A stretch of DNA of 64,000 nucleotides, from assembly GCF_000695685.1 (NCBI RefSeq), contig NZ_JFFR01000027.1, positions 682,001 to 746,000 of the forward strand. The letters run 5' to 3'. This document shows positions 16,785 through 25,162 of the stretch, in pieces; position 1 is the stretch's first letter, and each line of letters begins with the position of its first letter. Source of the stretch: Vibrio fortis (GTDB lineage: Bacteria > Pseudomonadota > Gammaproteobacteria > Enterobacterales > Vibrionaceae). A program made the translations under genes and the position numbers. The notes under the pieces were generated by a model. That model was not told where the DNA came from. It saw nothing but the letters and a program-made list of their open reading frames with translations, and did not search any database.

Positions 16785-18911
16785 TTAAGCCGCTTTCTTA
16801 CTCACCTCAAATCGACCGATGAGTTGTTCCAGACGACCTAGTGCATTACCCATAAGAGTGACACGACGCGCCAACTGCTGAGTGGAAGTTTGCAAATCAG
16901 AGATCGAACGTTGAGCTTTGTCTGCTGTATGGCCGTTTTCTTGACTGTTCTCATCAAGTTTCGACATGGTCGCAAACAGCTCGGCAACAGCGACCCGCAT
17001 CTGCTCACTTCGAGCACTAGAGTCGACCATCAAGTTACCTCGACTGACGTTTTCCACCCCTTGCTCCATCGATGCTACTGCACTGCGTGATTTAGCATGC
17101 AGCTCTTTCATCAGATCGCCAATGTGGTTGGCCGCCTGTGAAGTACGATCGGCTAAGGTTCTAACCTCTGACGCCACCACCGAGAAGCCTCGGCCATGCT
17201 CACCCGCTCGCGCAGATTCAATCGCCGCATTGAGAGCCAATAAATTAGTTTGTGCAGTGATATCCGTAATGATATTGATAATGTCTGAGACCTTACTCAT
17301 CTCGTTATTCACTTCGTTAACACTGGTCGCTGAGCTTTCGACAATATGACGTACAGACTCCATCCCTTGCGCCGCCTGCTTGTACTCCTCTTCAGCGCTT
17401 TCCACAGCATGTTTCATCACCGTATCCATTTGAGTCGCTGAAACCGTCGCATTGGTGATTTCACTCTGTTGGTGCTGGCTCAACTCCAACATATTGTGCA
17501 GCGAATGTGAGGCGTCAACACTGGCTTGATTCATCACCACACTGCGCCTAAACATCGATTCTGACACTTGGCGCACCTCACTGCTCGCATGGATCAGTTC
17601 ACTGATGATCCCATCGAGATTATCAATAAAGCTGTTCGTCCAACGTCCTAAACTGCCTAACTCATCGCTGCTGAAGGTACTAGGATCGAGTCGACGACTA
17701 AGGTTGCCGTCCCCTTCGGCCAGTGTCTGCATTACCATGGTCATCTTGCTCATTTTATTGACCAGCGGTTTAGCACTAAACGCTCGAAACAGACCAAGGC
17801 TCAACAACATGCAGACAACCATTAGGCTGGCCTGTATAAAAGGTGATAAATCAAAAAGGTGGGTCAGCAGCAAAGGTAGGAAAAGAGTAAAAAGCATGCT
17901 GCCAATAAAGTGTTTCGATAAGGTGTAGCTGAGGCTTCTATCACGGTACACCTCTTCCAAATCCGACTCGCACATCATGCCGAACTTATCTGGTGAGCCA
18001 TCGAGTTGAAACGTCACACCTTTACCAATCACAGGAATGTGTCGGTAATCGGAATAACCCGGATATTCTACAAAGACATTGTTGCCTTTCTTTATCGTCT
18101 CTCTGACGCCTGGGTGCAGCTGTTTGGTCGCAGGGTCGGTAAAGCGGATTTCAAACTCGGTATGATGCTGAACTTTCACCACGCCCCAATCGGTATTGAC
18201 GCCTTGTTTGAGGTTCTCACCATGCGAGAAGGTGTTGTCTTCAAATCGAGAACGAGATAGCGCGACACCCGCTTCAATACGTGGATCATGATTCGACTCC
18301 ACCATAAAGATATAGTTATCCCCTGACTCACTATAGATATGCCCCGCTTCACGCTGAATAATATCGCCAATCACATCGTTTGGTACTCGCCCGCACAGAC
18401 ACAGTGGTTTGCCGTCTTCACGTGAGAACGGTACATAAAACATCAGTGTTACTTGGTCATGAAACGACGAACTTGAAGCACCAACCGATAACGTACGCTC
18501 ATCGGCATAAGGCCCATGAAGGTAGCGCTTCTTTAAACCTGCGTTGAGCGCCTTGGGGTCAGTAAGCGTGTAACCAACATGATTACTGTAGCTCGATGCT
18601 TGGGCAATGCCTCGCTCGTCCACGACCGCGAGTTCTGAGATATCTGGGCTGCGATCAAGAAGCCTTTGTAACGTTTCCGTTGTTTGCTCTTCCGTTCGAC
18701 TAGCAATATACAACGCGGCATCTTCGAGAAAGTCCCATTGGTTCTTTACCCAATTATTTAGTAACTGTACCCGTGTCTCCGCAATACTTTCGAACGTCTG
18801 CTCTAACTCCCTAGTGCGCGTTCGATTTAAAAAACAGGCCTTTCTCATCGCAATCTTACCCGTTGAGCCAAACCATTTAAGCCAATGACGTTCCTGATCC
18901 GTAAGGTTCAT
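16785..18911 (-). CDS. Methyl-accepting chemotaxis protein with membrane-hairpin anchor
   Basis: A 708-residue chemoreceptor. The C-terminal MCP signalling hairpin is clear (QTNLLALNAAIESARAGE, GRGFSVVASEVRTLA at about 550-590) with methylation helices around it. The N-terminal about 320 residues form a Cache-like sensor region (DISELAVVDERGIAQASSY), followed by two hydrophobic segments (about 330-375) and a HAMP-like linker. Unusually there is no hydrophobic segment at the N-terminus, so the sensor domain should remain cytoplasmic unless the first helix is missed. ATG 18911 has AAGGA upstream. Confidence 0.9.
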   Translation of the reverse strand: MNLTDQERHWLKWFGSTGKIAMRKACFLNRTRTRELEQTFESIAETRVQLLNNWVKNQWDFLEDAALYIASRTEEQTTETLQRLLDRSPDISELAVVDERGIAQASSYSNHVGYTLTDPKALNAGLKKRYLHGPYADERTLSVGASSSSFHDQVTLMFYVPFSREDGKPLCLCGRVPNDVIGDIIQREAGHIYSESGDNYIFMVESNHDPRIEAGVALSRSRFEDNTFSHGENLKQGVNTDWGVVKVQHHTEFEIRFTDPATKQLHPGVRETIKKGNNVFVEYPGYSDYRHIPVIGKGVTFQLDGSPDKFGMMCESDLEEVYRDRSLSYTLSKHFIGSMLFTLFLPLLLTHLFDLSPFIQASLMVVCMLLSLGLFRAFSAKPLVNKMSKMTMVMQTLAEGDGNLSRRLDPSTFSSDELGSLGRWTNSFIDNLDGIISELIHASSEVRQVSESMFRRSVVMNQASVDASHSLHNMLELSQHQQSEITNATVSATQMDTVMKHAVESAEEEYKQAAQGMESVRHIVESSATSVNEVNNEMSKVSDIINIITDITAQTNLLALNAAIESARAGEHGRGFSVVASEVRTLADRTSQAANHIGDLMKELHAKSRSAVASMEQGVENVSRGNLMVDSSARSEQMRVAVAELFATMSKLDENSQENGHTADKAQRSISDLQTSTQQLARRVTLMGNALGRLEQLIGRFEVSKKAA

Positions 18912-19198
18912 CTACATTCCTTGTTTTGTTTTACATCTATATACAACAAAGCAATTTATAGACCATATACAAAACAGGGCTTTAATTAACTTGTATGATT
19001 AATTTATATACAGATCAAACAATTACACTCCCTACTTTAGTGCGAATCGATCACCAATATAGTGCATTAGTAAAAAATTCGCCCAAAATTAATAGAGAAA
19101 TACAACTCAAAAACTGGAACATTGATTCCATTTTTATGACGAATAAATGACATTAAAGCGATAAAAATCACAGCTAACTTATTTAGAGTTTATTCGTA
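18912..19198. other. Intergenic region between divergent chemoreceptor genes
   Basis: AT-rich stretch with no gene; with the FNR-like site and the leader up to 19344 it forms a 433-base gap. It must hold the promoters of both chemoreceptor genes, but I see no convincing sigma-28 or sigma-70 hexamer pair. Confidence 0.4.
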
Positions 19199-19212
19199 TT
19201 GATCCATATCAA
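19199..19212. promoter_or_regulatory. FNR-type binding site upstream of the PAS chemoreceptor
   Basis: TTGATCCATATCAA is a perfect match to the FNR consensus TTGAT-N4-ATCAA. It is centred 139 bases before the PAS-MCP ATG, giving space for a promoter; a class II arrangement would place the start near 19247. Oxygen-dependent control of an aerotaxis-type receptor would fit. Confidence 0.6.
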
Positions 19213-19344
19213 TTCATATTAAATTTCAATTGGTCAAAAAATGACTACCGTCAATTTATTGATAAGGCATCATTTTGACACTTATAAGATAATACGCGCC
19301 TTATAAAACAATGAATTCTTATAACAAATACAAGGCAGTACGTA

Positions 19345-20892
19345 ATGAACAATCATGATGAAAGAGTTCGCTTTTCAGATACGGATAGTCTTATTTCGAC
19401 CACCACGCCAGAAAGTAATATTACTTATTGTAATGAAGACTTTTACCACGTTGCTGGCTACAACGAACAAGAGTTGTTAGGGCAGCCTCACAACCTTATT
19501 CGCCACCAAGACATGCCTAAAGAAGCTTTTGCTCAGCTTTGGCAGTACATCCAATCGGGGAATAGTTGGATGGGTTTGGTGAAGAACAAATGTAAAGACA
19601 AGGGTCACTATTGGGTGTCTGCGTTTGTTACTCCAATTCGTAACTCAGATGGATCAGTTCACGAATACCAATCAGTAAGAACACAACCCACTGACGGCCA
19701 AATTGAGCGAGCTAAAACGCTGTACGCTCAAATGCACGCTGGAAAAGTTAAAGTTCGAAGAATGCGCTGGCTTCTCAGCTCATATGTTCTGTTAGGTTTG
19801 CAAGCTCTACTAGGGTTAGCGCTTATTGCAGGCGTGATCCCGACTACGATGGCCGCTATCGCATTATTGGTTACGGTTTTGGCTCAAGCGGGCTGTGCTG
19901 CAATGTTCAAGCAACGCCTATCTACGATACATAAGCTCGCTAAAGAGCATTACGACAACCCGATCATGGAAAAGCCATATACGGGTTATTGTGATGATCT
20001 TTCACCTATTGAGCTCGCTATGCAGATGAAAAGTGCCGAGCTTCGCGCAGTCACATCACGCGCTTCCGAAACCTCTACCGATCTGATTGATTCAGCGAAA
20101 CAAGAGCTTGCGAATCGCCAGAGTATTGATAACGAATTAGGTGAACAAGATCTCGCGACGGATGCGATGGCAGTTTCAGCAGAAGAGATGTTGGCATCGA
20201 TCGATGAAGTTGCTCATCAAGCCAAGCAGAGCGCTGATTTCGCCATTAACGCGCAGGATCAAGCACAGCAAGGCGCCTCTACCGTTGAAGAAGCCGCTCA
20301 AACAGTACATGAGCTTAGCGAACACTTAACAGGCTCTAAATCTGCACTAGAGCAGCTTTACAACGATGTCGATGGCATCGAAGCGATTCTGTCTATGATT
20401 CAAGGCATTGCCGAGCAGACAAACCTTCTGGCACTCAATGCTGCGATTGAAGCGGCTCGCGCCGGCGAACAAGGACGCGGATTCGCCGTGGTTGCAGATG
20501 AAGTTCGAGCGCTCTCTGGCAAGACAAGTTCTTCTGTCGAAGAGATCCGGTCACGTATCGAGATTCTACAAAACACTGTGAATCAAACGGGGCGCTTCAT
20601 CGAAGAAGGTATCCACTCTTCTGAGGTTTGTGTCGAGAAATCTCAGCAAAGCCGAGCCTCTTTCGAAGCCATTGTTCAAGATCTGATGTCGATCAATGAG
20701 CAAAGCGCTCAAACCTCTCAAGCAATTGAGGAGCAGGTGCAAGTTACTCACGGTATCAATGACCATGTTGTTCGAGTCAAGCAAGCGATCATCGAAACGC
20801 GAGAACTTTCTTCTACATCCGTAAGACGTGCAGAATCCTTAGCTACTCACCTACAAAGCCTAAAACGCCTAGTGAATCAATTTAATCACTAA
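19345..20892 (+). CDS. Aer-like PAS chemoreceptor
   Basis: A 515-residue methyl-accepting protein of Aer type: an N-terminal PAS domain (about 10-120; YCNEDFYHVAGYNEQELLGQ and HNLIRHQDMPKEAF are typical of Aer PAS domains that hold FAD or haem), a hydrophobic hairpin at about 148-190, and an MCP signalling domain (GIAEQTNLLALNAAIEAARAGE). The sensor is cytoplasmic and would report redox or energy state to CheA. AAGGCAG lies before ATG 19345. A terminator follows. The upstream FNR-type box suggests it is made according to oxygen supply. Confidence 0.92.
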   Translation: MNNHDERVRFSDTDSLISTTTPESNITYCNEDFYHVAGYNEQELLGQPHNLIRHQDMPKEAFAQLWQYIQSGNSWMGLVKNKCKDKGHYWVSAFVTPIRNSDGSVHEYQSVRTQPTDGQIERAKTLYAQMHAGKVKVRRMRWLLSSYVLLGLQALLGLALIAGVIPTTMAAIALLVTVLAQAGCAAMFKQRLSTIHKLAKEHYDNPIMEKPYTGYCDDLSPIELAMQMKSAELRAVTSRASETSTDLIDSAKQELANRQSIDNELGEQDLATDAMAVSAEEMLASIDEVAHQAKQSADFAINAQDQAQQGASTVEEAAQTVHELSEHLTGSKSALEQLYNDVDGIEAILSMIQGIAEQTNLLALNAAIEAARAGEQGRGFAVVADEVRALSGKTSSSVEEIRSRIEILQNTVNQTGRFIEEGIHSSEVCVEKSQQSRASFEAIVQDLMSINEQSAQTSQAIEEQVQVTHGINDHVVRVKQAIIETRELSSTSVRRAESLATHLQSLKRLVNQFNH

Positions 20893-20913
20893 GACAATCT
20901 TCAAATGATTTAT

Positions 20914-20946
20914 AGCTGGTGCTGCAATAGGCGCCAGCTCTTTTTG
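20914..20946 (+). terminator. Rho-independent terminator of the Aer-like gene
   Basis: A 9-bp stem with one G-T pair (AGCTGGTGC 20914-20922 with GCGCCAGCT 20931-20939), then CTTTTTG. Confidence 0.85.
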
Positions 20947-21054
20947 TTTCCTATACATAGCTAGGAAATAATGAACAACCTTCACCTTTTGTGCTCTATT
21001 TCCCCACCTACTCATTCGCTATGCTCTATGGGTCACTACATAGAGGTCCAATCA

Positions 21055-22062
21055 ATGCATAAAATCAAATGGGGAATCGCTGGTTTAGGCAACATCGCGC
21101 ATCGTTTTGCGGTAGCAGTTACTCAACACAGCTCCCAGGCCGAGCTATACGCGGTTGCAGCAAGAGACGCGGAAAGAGCAAATCTATTTTGCCAACAATA
21201 CGGCGCTAACCATAGCTATGAATCTTATCAACACATAGCCGAGGATCCTGAGGTTGATGCTGTATACATCGCTACCGTTCACCCTTACCACAAGCCTCTT
21301 GCAGAACTGTTTATCAAGCACAACAAGCATGTCTTAGTAGAGAAGCCCGCTTTTACACAACTTGAAGACTGGTTGGAAATGAGTGCACTGGCGAAGAAGC
21401 ATAATGTACTGTTGCTTGAAGCGATGAAAACCGTCACCTTCCCCGCTTATATAGCGTTAAAAGCGTATTTGGTAGAGCAGAACATTCAGCAACTTCATGT
21501 TGAGGCGGGGTTTGGGAATGAGCACGACTACGACCCTAGCTTATTTATCTTCAATCCAGAGCTATGCGGTGGTGCTTCGCTTGATGTTGGTGTGTACGGG
21601 CTATGGCTTTACTACGATTTATGCAACACTCTCGGCAGCATCCCTAATCCACCTTCAGTGCAGCTGACGCAAGGCACTCAAGACTGTGCTGTCGATACCG
21701 ATGCTTGCTTCACGTTTACTGGTAGCGTATCTGGAAAGATCAGTGCTTCAATAACACGAAACCTCCAACGCGATGCCGTGTTAACTGGTGACGGGATAAC
21801 GATAAAAATATGCGAAAAGTGGTGGAACCCACAACGTATTGAAATTGAGCATAACGGACAATCCAAACTCATTGATATACCTGTATCAGGGAATGGCTTC
21901 GAATATGAAATCGACCATTTTTCTACATTACTACAAGAACAACAGCGAGCGTCTAAACTACTGAGGCCAGAAACTTCTCAACAAGTGATCAATACATTAG
22001 AAACCGCTCTGATAGATTGCGGATTTAGTCACCTGACTCACTTACCGAATAAGAACCGCTAG
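21055..22062 (+). CDS. Gfo/Idh/MocA-family oxidoreductase
   Basis: A 335-residue NAD(P)-dependent dehydrogenase. The Rossmann fold starts at once (WGIAGLGNIAHRFA, GxGxxA-like), and the family lysine motif VLVEKPAF is present at about residue 95, followed by the C-terminal alpha/beta domain. It resembles trans-dihydrodiol/sugar dehydrogenases of the YgjR type; the substrate cannot be told. ATG 21055 is chosen because AGAGGT lies 7 bases upstream; the open codons from 20971 lack any family sequence. It precedes the SgrR-type gene by 66 bases on the same strand, so the pair may be cotranscribed. Confidence 0.88.
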   Translation: MHKIKWGIAGLGNIAHRFAVAVTQHSSQAELYAVAARDAERANLFCQQYGANHSYESYQHIAEDPEVDAVYIATVHPYHKPLAELFIKHNKHVLVEKPAFTQLEDWLEMSALAKKHNVLLLEAMKTVTFPAYIALKAYLVEQNIQQLHVEAGFGNEHDYDPSLFIFNPELCGGASLDVGVYGLWLYYDLCNTLGSIPNPPSVQLTQGTQDCAVDTDACFTFTGSVSGKISASITRNLQRDAVLTGDGITIKICEKWWNPQRIEIEHNGQSKLIDIPVSGNGFEYEIDHFSTLLQEQQRASKLLRPETSQQVINTLETALIDCGFSHLTHLPNKNR

Positions 22063-22128
22063 CTAAGTCGTTAACACTCAGCTCAGACACAAACCAACAA
22101 ACACTTACATCAGCCAACAAGTACTGAC

Positions 22129-23616
22129 ATGAAGAATTTAAAAAGAAAGTTAGAACTGTATGAACTCCTCTTTCGTTCATTGGGTCCGGGACAATCATCA
22201 TGCCAGGTAAACCAACTGGCCGAGCTATGGCTAGTGAGCGAACGACATGTCTCTACGTTGATAAAAGTGATGACTTCCGCTGGTTGGATCAAATGGCAGG
22301 CGTCTGTGGGAAGAAATAAGAAAGCCACAATTGAGCTGTTAGTCGAACCTATAGACGCTTGTCATTCTTTGGCTGAACCGATCGCCAATGAAGGAAAAGT
22401 CGATGAGCTTTTGGAGGTCTTGAGCTTTGGAGGTCGCGAATCGGGTGAAGCACTGCAGGCCTTTCTTAGCCGCAATGAGCACAGCAACAAACAACGTGTT
22501 TACCTCCCTTTCCACAGAACAATAGAACCACTGCACCCACATAAAGTATTGCGCCGAACTGAACGATTTTTGGTTCACCATCTGTATCAGCGTTTAAGCC
22601 ACATCCATGAAGGGATGGTAACGGGAGATCTCGCCTATCATTGGCAACCCAATGAAGATGCGACAGTCTGGTATTTTCAGCTGCGTACTGGAGTCACTTT
22701 TCATGATGGGCAACCTCTAGTGGGGCACCATGTCGTCAACTCATTACAACAGCTAGCGAATCGACCTCAATGGCGTAGTTGCTATCAACATATTGCCCAC
22801 ATTCACTCACCTTATCCGGATGCGGTTGAGATAACACTCCATAAAGCCGACTGGCACTTACCGAGACTGCTCGCGCAAGCTGAAGCATCAATTTTCAAAC
22901 ACGGTACTACCCAGCACACCATTGGCTCAGGAGCACTAAAGCTAGATGTATTTTCTACCAATATGCTGCGGTTGAGTCGTTATAGTAGTTACTGCCACCA
23001 GCAAGCGATTTTGGACCAAATTGAGTTGTGGTCTTACCCCGACTGGGCGAAAAGTAAGGCTTGTGCTCACAATGAAATTCGAGTCTCAACGCCAGAAATA
23101 ACAACGACCAAACACCAATCGCAACCCGCAGTATTTTTGCTGTTTCAGGCGATTGATTCATATAAACCATTGAGAGAACTGACTGTTGAAGATACCTCTG
23201 AATCGCAGAAAATTGCTCAACAGCTGGTTAATGAGTCTAGTAGGCTTATTTCATGTAGTTATGGGAATTACGAGTCAGTTCAAGGTACTCTGCTATGCAG
23301 CATTATTGATGAAAACGATAGTTTCAGTGCGTGGCTACGTCTTTTATCACGTGTTCCATTCTCGCAGCTCAACATCGATGAGGAGTACTGCAAGGGCATC
23401 TCAAATCAATTAGACAACATCCGAGCGACCCGAATCTTAAAACAAGCACACCAACTGCTGGACTCGTTGAAAGCTAAGTTAATCGAAGACCAAGTTATGA
23501 CGGTTTTTGCCGGAGATCCTTTCGCCTTAGAGGTTTCCAAGAGACTTAATGATGTACAGGTAAATGGGTTCGGATGGTGTGACCTAACCAAGGTCTGGCT
23601 AAGTCACAAACATTGA
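22129..23616 (+). CDS. SgrR-family transcriptional regulator
   Basis: A 495-residue protein with the SgrR layout: an N-terminal winged helix-turn-helix (about residues 5-115; SSCQVNQLAELWLVSERHVSTLIK, shortened here, is the DNA-reading part) joined to an SBP_bac_5 solute-binding-type domain (about 140-400; VWYFQLRTGVTFHDGQPL is the typical motif). In E. coli SgrR senses sugar-phosphate stress and activates the small RNA SgrS. No SgrS-like RNA is visible nearby, so the target here is unknown; the adjacent oxidoreductase is a candidate. Ends almost against the convergent HAD gene. Confidence 0.83.
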   Translation: MKNLKRKLELYELLFRSLGPGQSSCQVNQLAELWLVSERHVSTLIKVMTSAGWIKWQASVGRNKKATIELLVEPIDACHSLAEPIANEGKVDELLEVLSFGGRESGEALQAFLSRNEHSNKQRVYLPFHRTIEPLHPHKVLRRTERFLVHHLYQRLSHIHEGMVTGDLAYHWQPNEDATVWYFQLRTGVTFHDGQPLVGHHVVNSLQQLANRPQWRSCYQHIAHIHSPYPDAVEITLHKADWHLPRLLAQAEASIFKHGTTQHTIGSGALKLDVFSTNMLRLSRYSSYCHQQAILDQIELWSYPDWAKSKACAHNEIRVSTPEITTTKHQSQPAVFLLFQAIDSYKPLRELTVEDTSESQKIAQQLVNESSRLISCSYGNYESVQGTLLCSIIDENDSFSAWLRLLSRVPFSQLNIDEEYCKGISNQLDNIRATRILKQAHQLLDSLKAKLIEDQVMTVFAGDPFALEVSKRLNDVQVNGFGWCDLTKVWLSHKH

Positions 23617-23657
23617 TGATAAATACGTTGGGTGAGCTAAGGCGAAATTTAGCCAGA

Positions 23658-24263
23658 TTAAAACTCTAAACCCATGGCTTTCAATTCCTGCTCACATTGA
23701 TGTACGTCTTTGAATTGAATAGCCGCCATACCTTCTTTTTGAGCGCCTTCTACGTTGTAAGGCATATCATCGAGGAACACTGTTTCTTCCGCTTTCAGTT
23801 TATTAGTTGAGAGCAGAGATTGATAAATTTCAGGTTGAGGTTTGAGTAAGCCAAGCTCAGCAGAGACAGTCGCACCTTCAAAGAGCGGCCAAAAATCATA
23901 GGTCTTTTTCAGATATGCCACGATTTCATGCACATTATCTGTCAGCGCATAAACGTGATACCCCGCTTGCTTAATGCGCTTAAGCAGATCAACAGAGCCG
24001 TATATTAGAAGCTGCGTTTGTTTAACGTAGTAAAACAGCTTTTCACATTCTAATTCAGACAAGCCAATCGTATCTTGATAGCGCTGCTTGGCCTGTTGCT
24101 CAGAAAGATGCCCTTTGTTTAGCTCTAACCAAGTCTCAGATTGAAACACTGCTCGAGCACGCTGCTCCAAGTCTTCAACGTCCCCAAAAGTCAGGCGAGC
24201 AATTTCTAACGGAGCCCATCGAACCAACACATTTCCGACATCAAACACCACATTTTTAATCAC
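23658..24263 (-). CDS. HAD-superfamily (subclass IA) phosphatase, YihX-like
   Basis: A 201-residue cytoplasmic HAD hydrolase. Motif I FDVGNVLVRW (nucleophile Asp8), motif II in YALTDN, motif III Lys in GLLKPQPEIY, and motif IV FLDDMPYNV are all intact. It resembles YihX, an alpha-glucose-1-phosphatase. The start is GTG at 24263 with a strong AAGGAG six bases upstream. It lies 33 bases after the last T6SS-cluster gene on the same strand and might be read through from it, but no functional link is known. Confidence 0.88.
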   Translation of the reverse strand: MIKNVVFDVGNVLVRWAPLEIARLTFGDVEDLEQRARAVFQSETWLELNKGHLSEQQAKQRYQDTIGLSELECEKLFYYVKQTQLLIYGSVDLLKRIKQAGYHVYALTDNVHEIVAYLKKTYDFWPLFEGATVSAELGLLKPQPEIYQSLLSTNKLKAEETVFLDDMPYNVEGAQKEGMAAIQFKDVHQCEQELKAMGLEF

Positions 24264-24295
24264 TCTAAACTCCTTAAAAGTACTCCTAGTGACCT

Positions 24296-25162
24296 CTAGA
24301 TTAAATCTTTAATCACGCTGTCGATATGACGTTGGACACTTTCTTGAGTTAATTTAGGTAACGACGGCCAAGTTTCGTGTTGTGGCAAGCCAAGAAAAAA
24401 ATCAATGACTTGAGAGCTGTCTAAACCAAAGGTTAGCTCGTCTGCAGGAACACCAATTAACAGCGCAACCGTAATCAAACTTGCGTAACTATCGCAAACA
24501 GGATGTGCTTCTCCGTGGCGCAACTGAGAGGAAGCACTATTTGGGTATGTGTAACTCGGTGAATACTGCTCTATCCCTCGTTCTTGCCAACTATCACCTA
24601 TTCGGCGGGCGTTCGAGAAATCAATGAATGAGACAATATTTTGTTCCGATAGCAGAATATTGGAGGGTTTGATATCCCCATGTACATAGCCACATCGATG
24701 CAGCTCTTCGAGCTCACTCAGTAGCTGATCAATGACATTCGCAACCACGGTAATATCACTAGTTTGATTATGCTTTATCAACTCTGAAAGCGACTGCCCT
24801 TCAACGTAGTTAGTCAGCAATGCCGCACGAGAGCCGTCTCGATAGAAATCAAGGCAGCGCTGCGTTGATAATCCCTGACTATTGAGCCTCGAAAGCCATA
24901 ACGCCTCGCGTTGCAACATGATAGTTTCAATCATGCTTTCAGAGTATTTTGCTCTGACGCGGCCAAGCTCTGAATCAAAACAGAACTGATGCCGATGTGA
25001 CTCACTAGCCCCATCAGAAACAGTCATATTGTTAGACTCGGGCATTTCAATACTTGTCAAAGAGCCGAGCGATATCGTCTTATCAGTGTTTGGACAGTTT
25101 GTGTTAAGCGTTTGACTACAAAACTTCGCTAGCCACTCTGGATGTTCAATCGTTATAGCCAC
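24296..25162 (-). CDS. T6SS-associated Ser/Thr protein kinase-like protein (PpkA-type role)
   Basis: A 288-residue cytoplasmic eukaryote-like kinase. Catalytic loop HGDIKPSNIL (Asp, Lys and Asn present) and a metal-binding motif written DFS instead of DFG (FIDFSNAR) are seen, at about residues 165-190; a Lys in VRAKYS may be the ATP-binding one, but no clear glycine loop. It overlaps the end of tssM by 10 bases. In other T6SS loci PpkA phosphorylates the FHA protein to switch on secretion; TagH is in this operon, so the same role is inferred. No receptor domain, membrane segment or PppA phosphatase gene accompanies it. Confidence 0.8.
   Translation of the reverse strand: MAITIEHPEWLAKFCSQTLNTNCPNTDKTISLGSLTSIEMPESNNMTVSDGASESHRHQFCFDSELGRVRAKYSESMIETIMLQREALWLSRLNSQGLSTQRCLDFYRDGSRAALLTNYVEGQSLSELIKHNQTSDITVVANVIDQLLSELEELHRCGYVHGDIKPSNILLSEQNIVSFIDFSNARRIGDSWQERGIEQYSPSYTYPNSASSQLRHGEAHPVCDSYASLITVALLIGVPADELTFGLDSSQVIDFFLGLPQHETWPSLPKLTQESVQRHIDSVIKDLI

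Noticed and set aside
23617..23657. Possible terminator between the SgrR-type gene and the HAD gene
   Set aside because: Only about five base pairs can form and no T run follows, so it was not listed.
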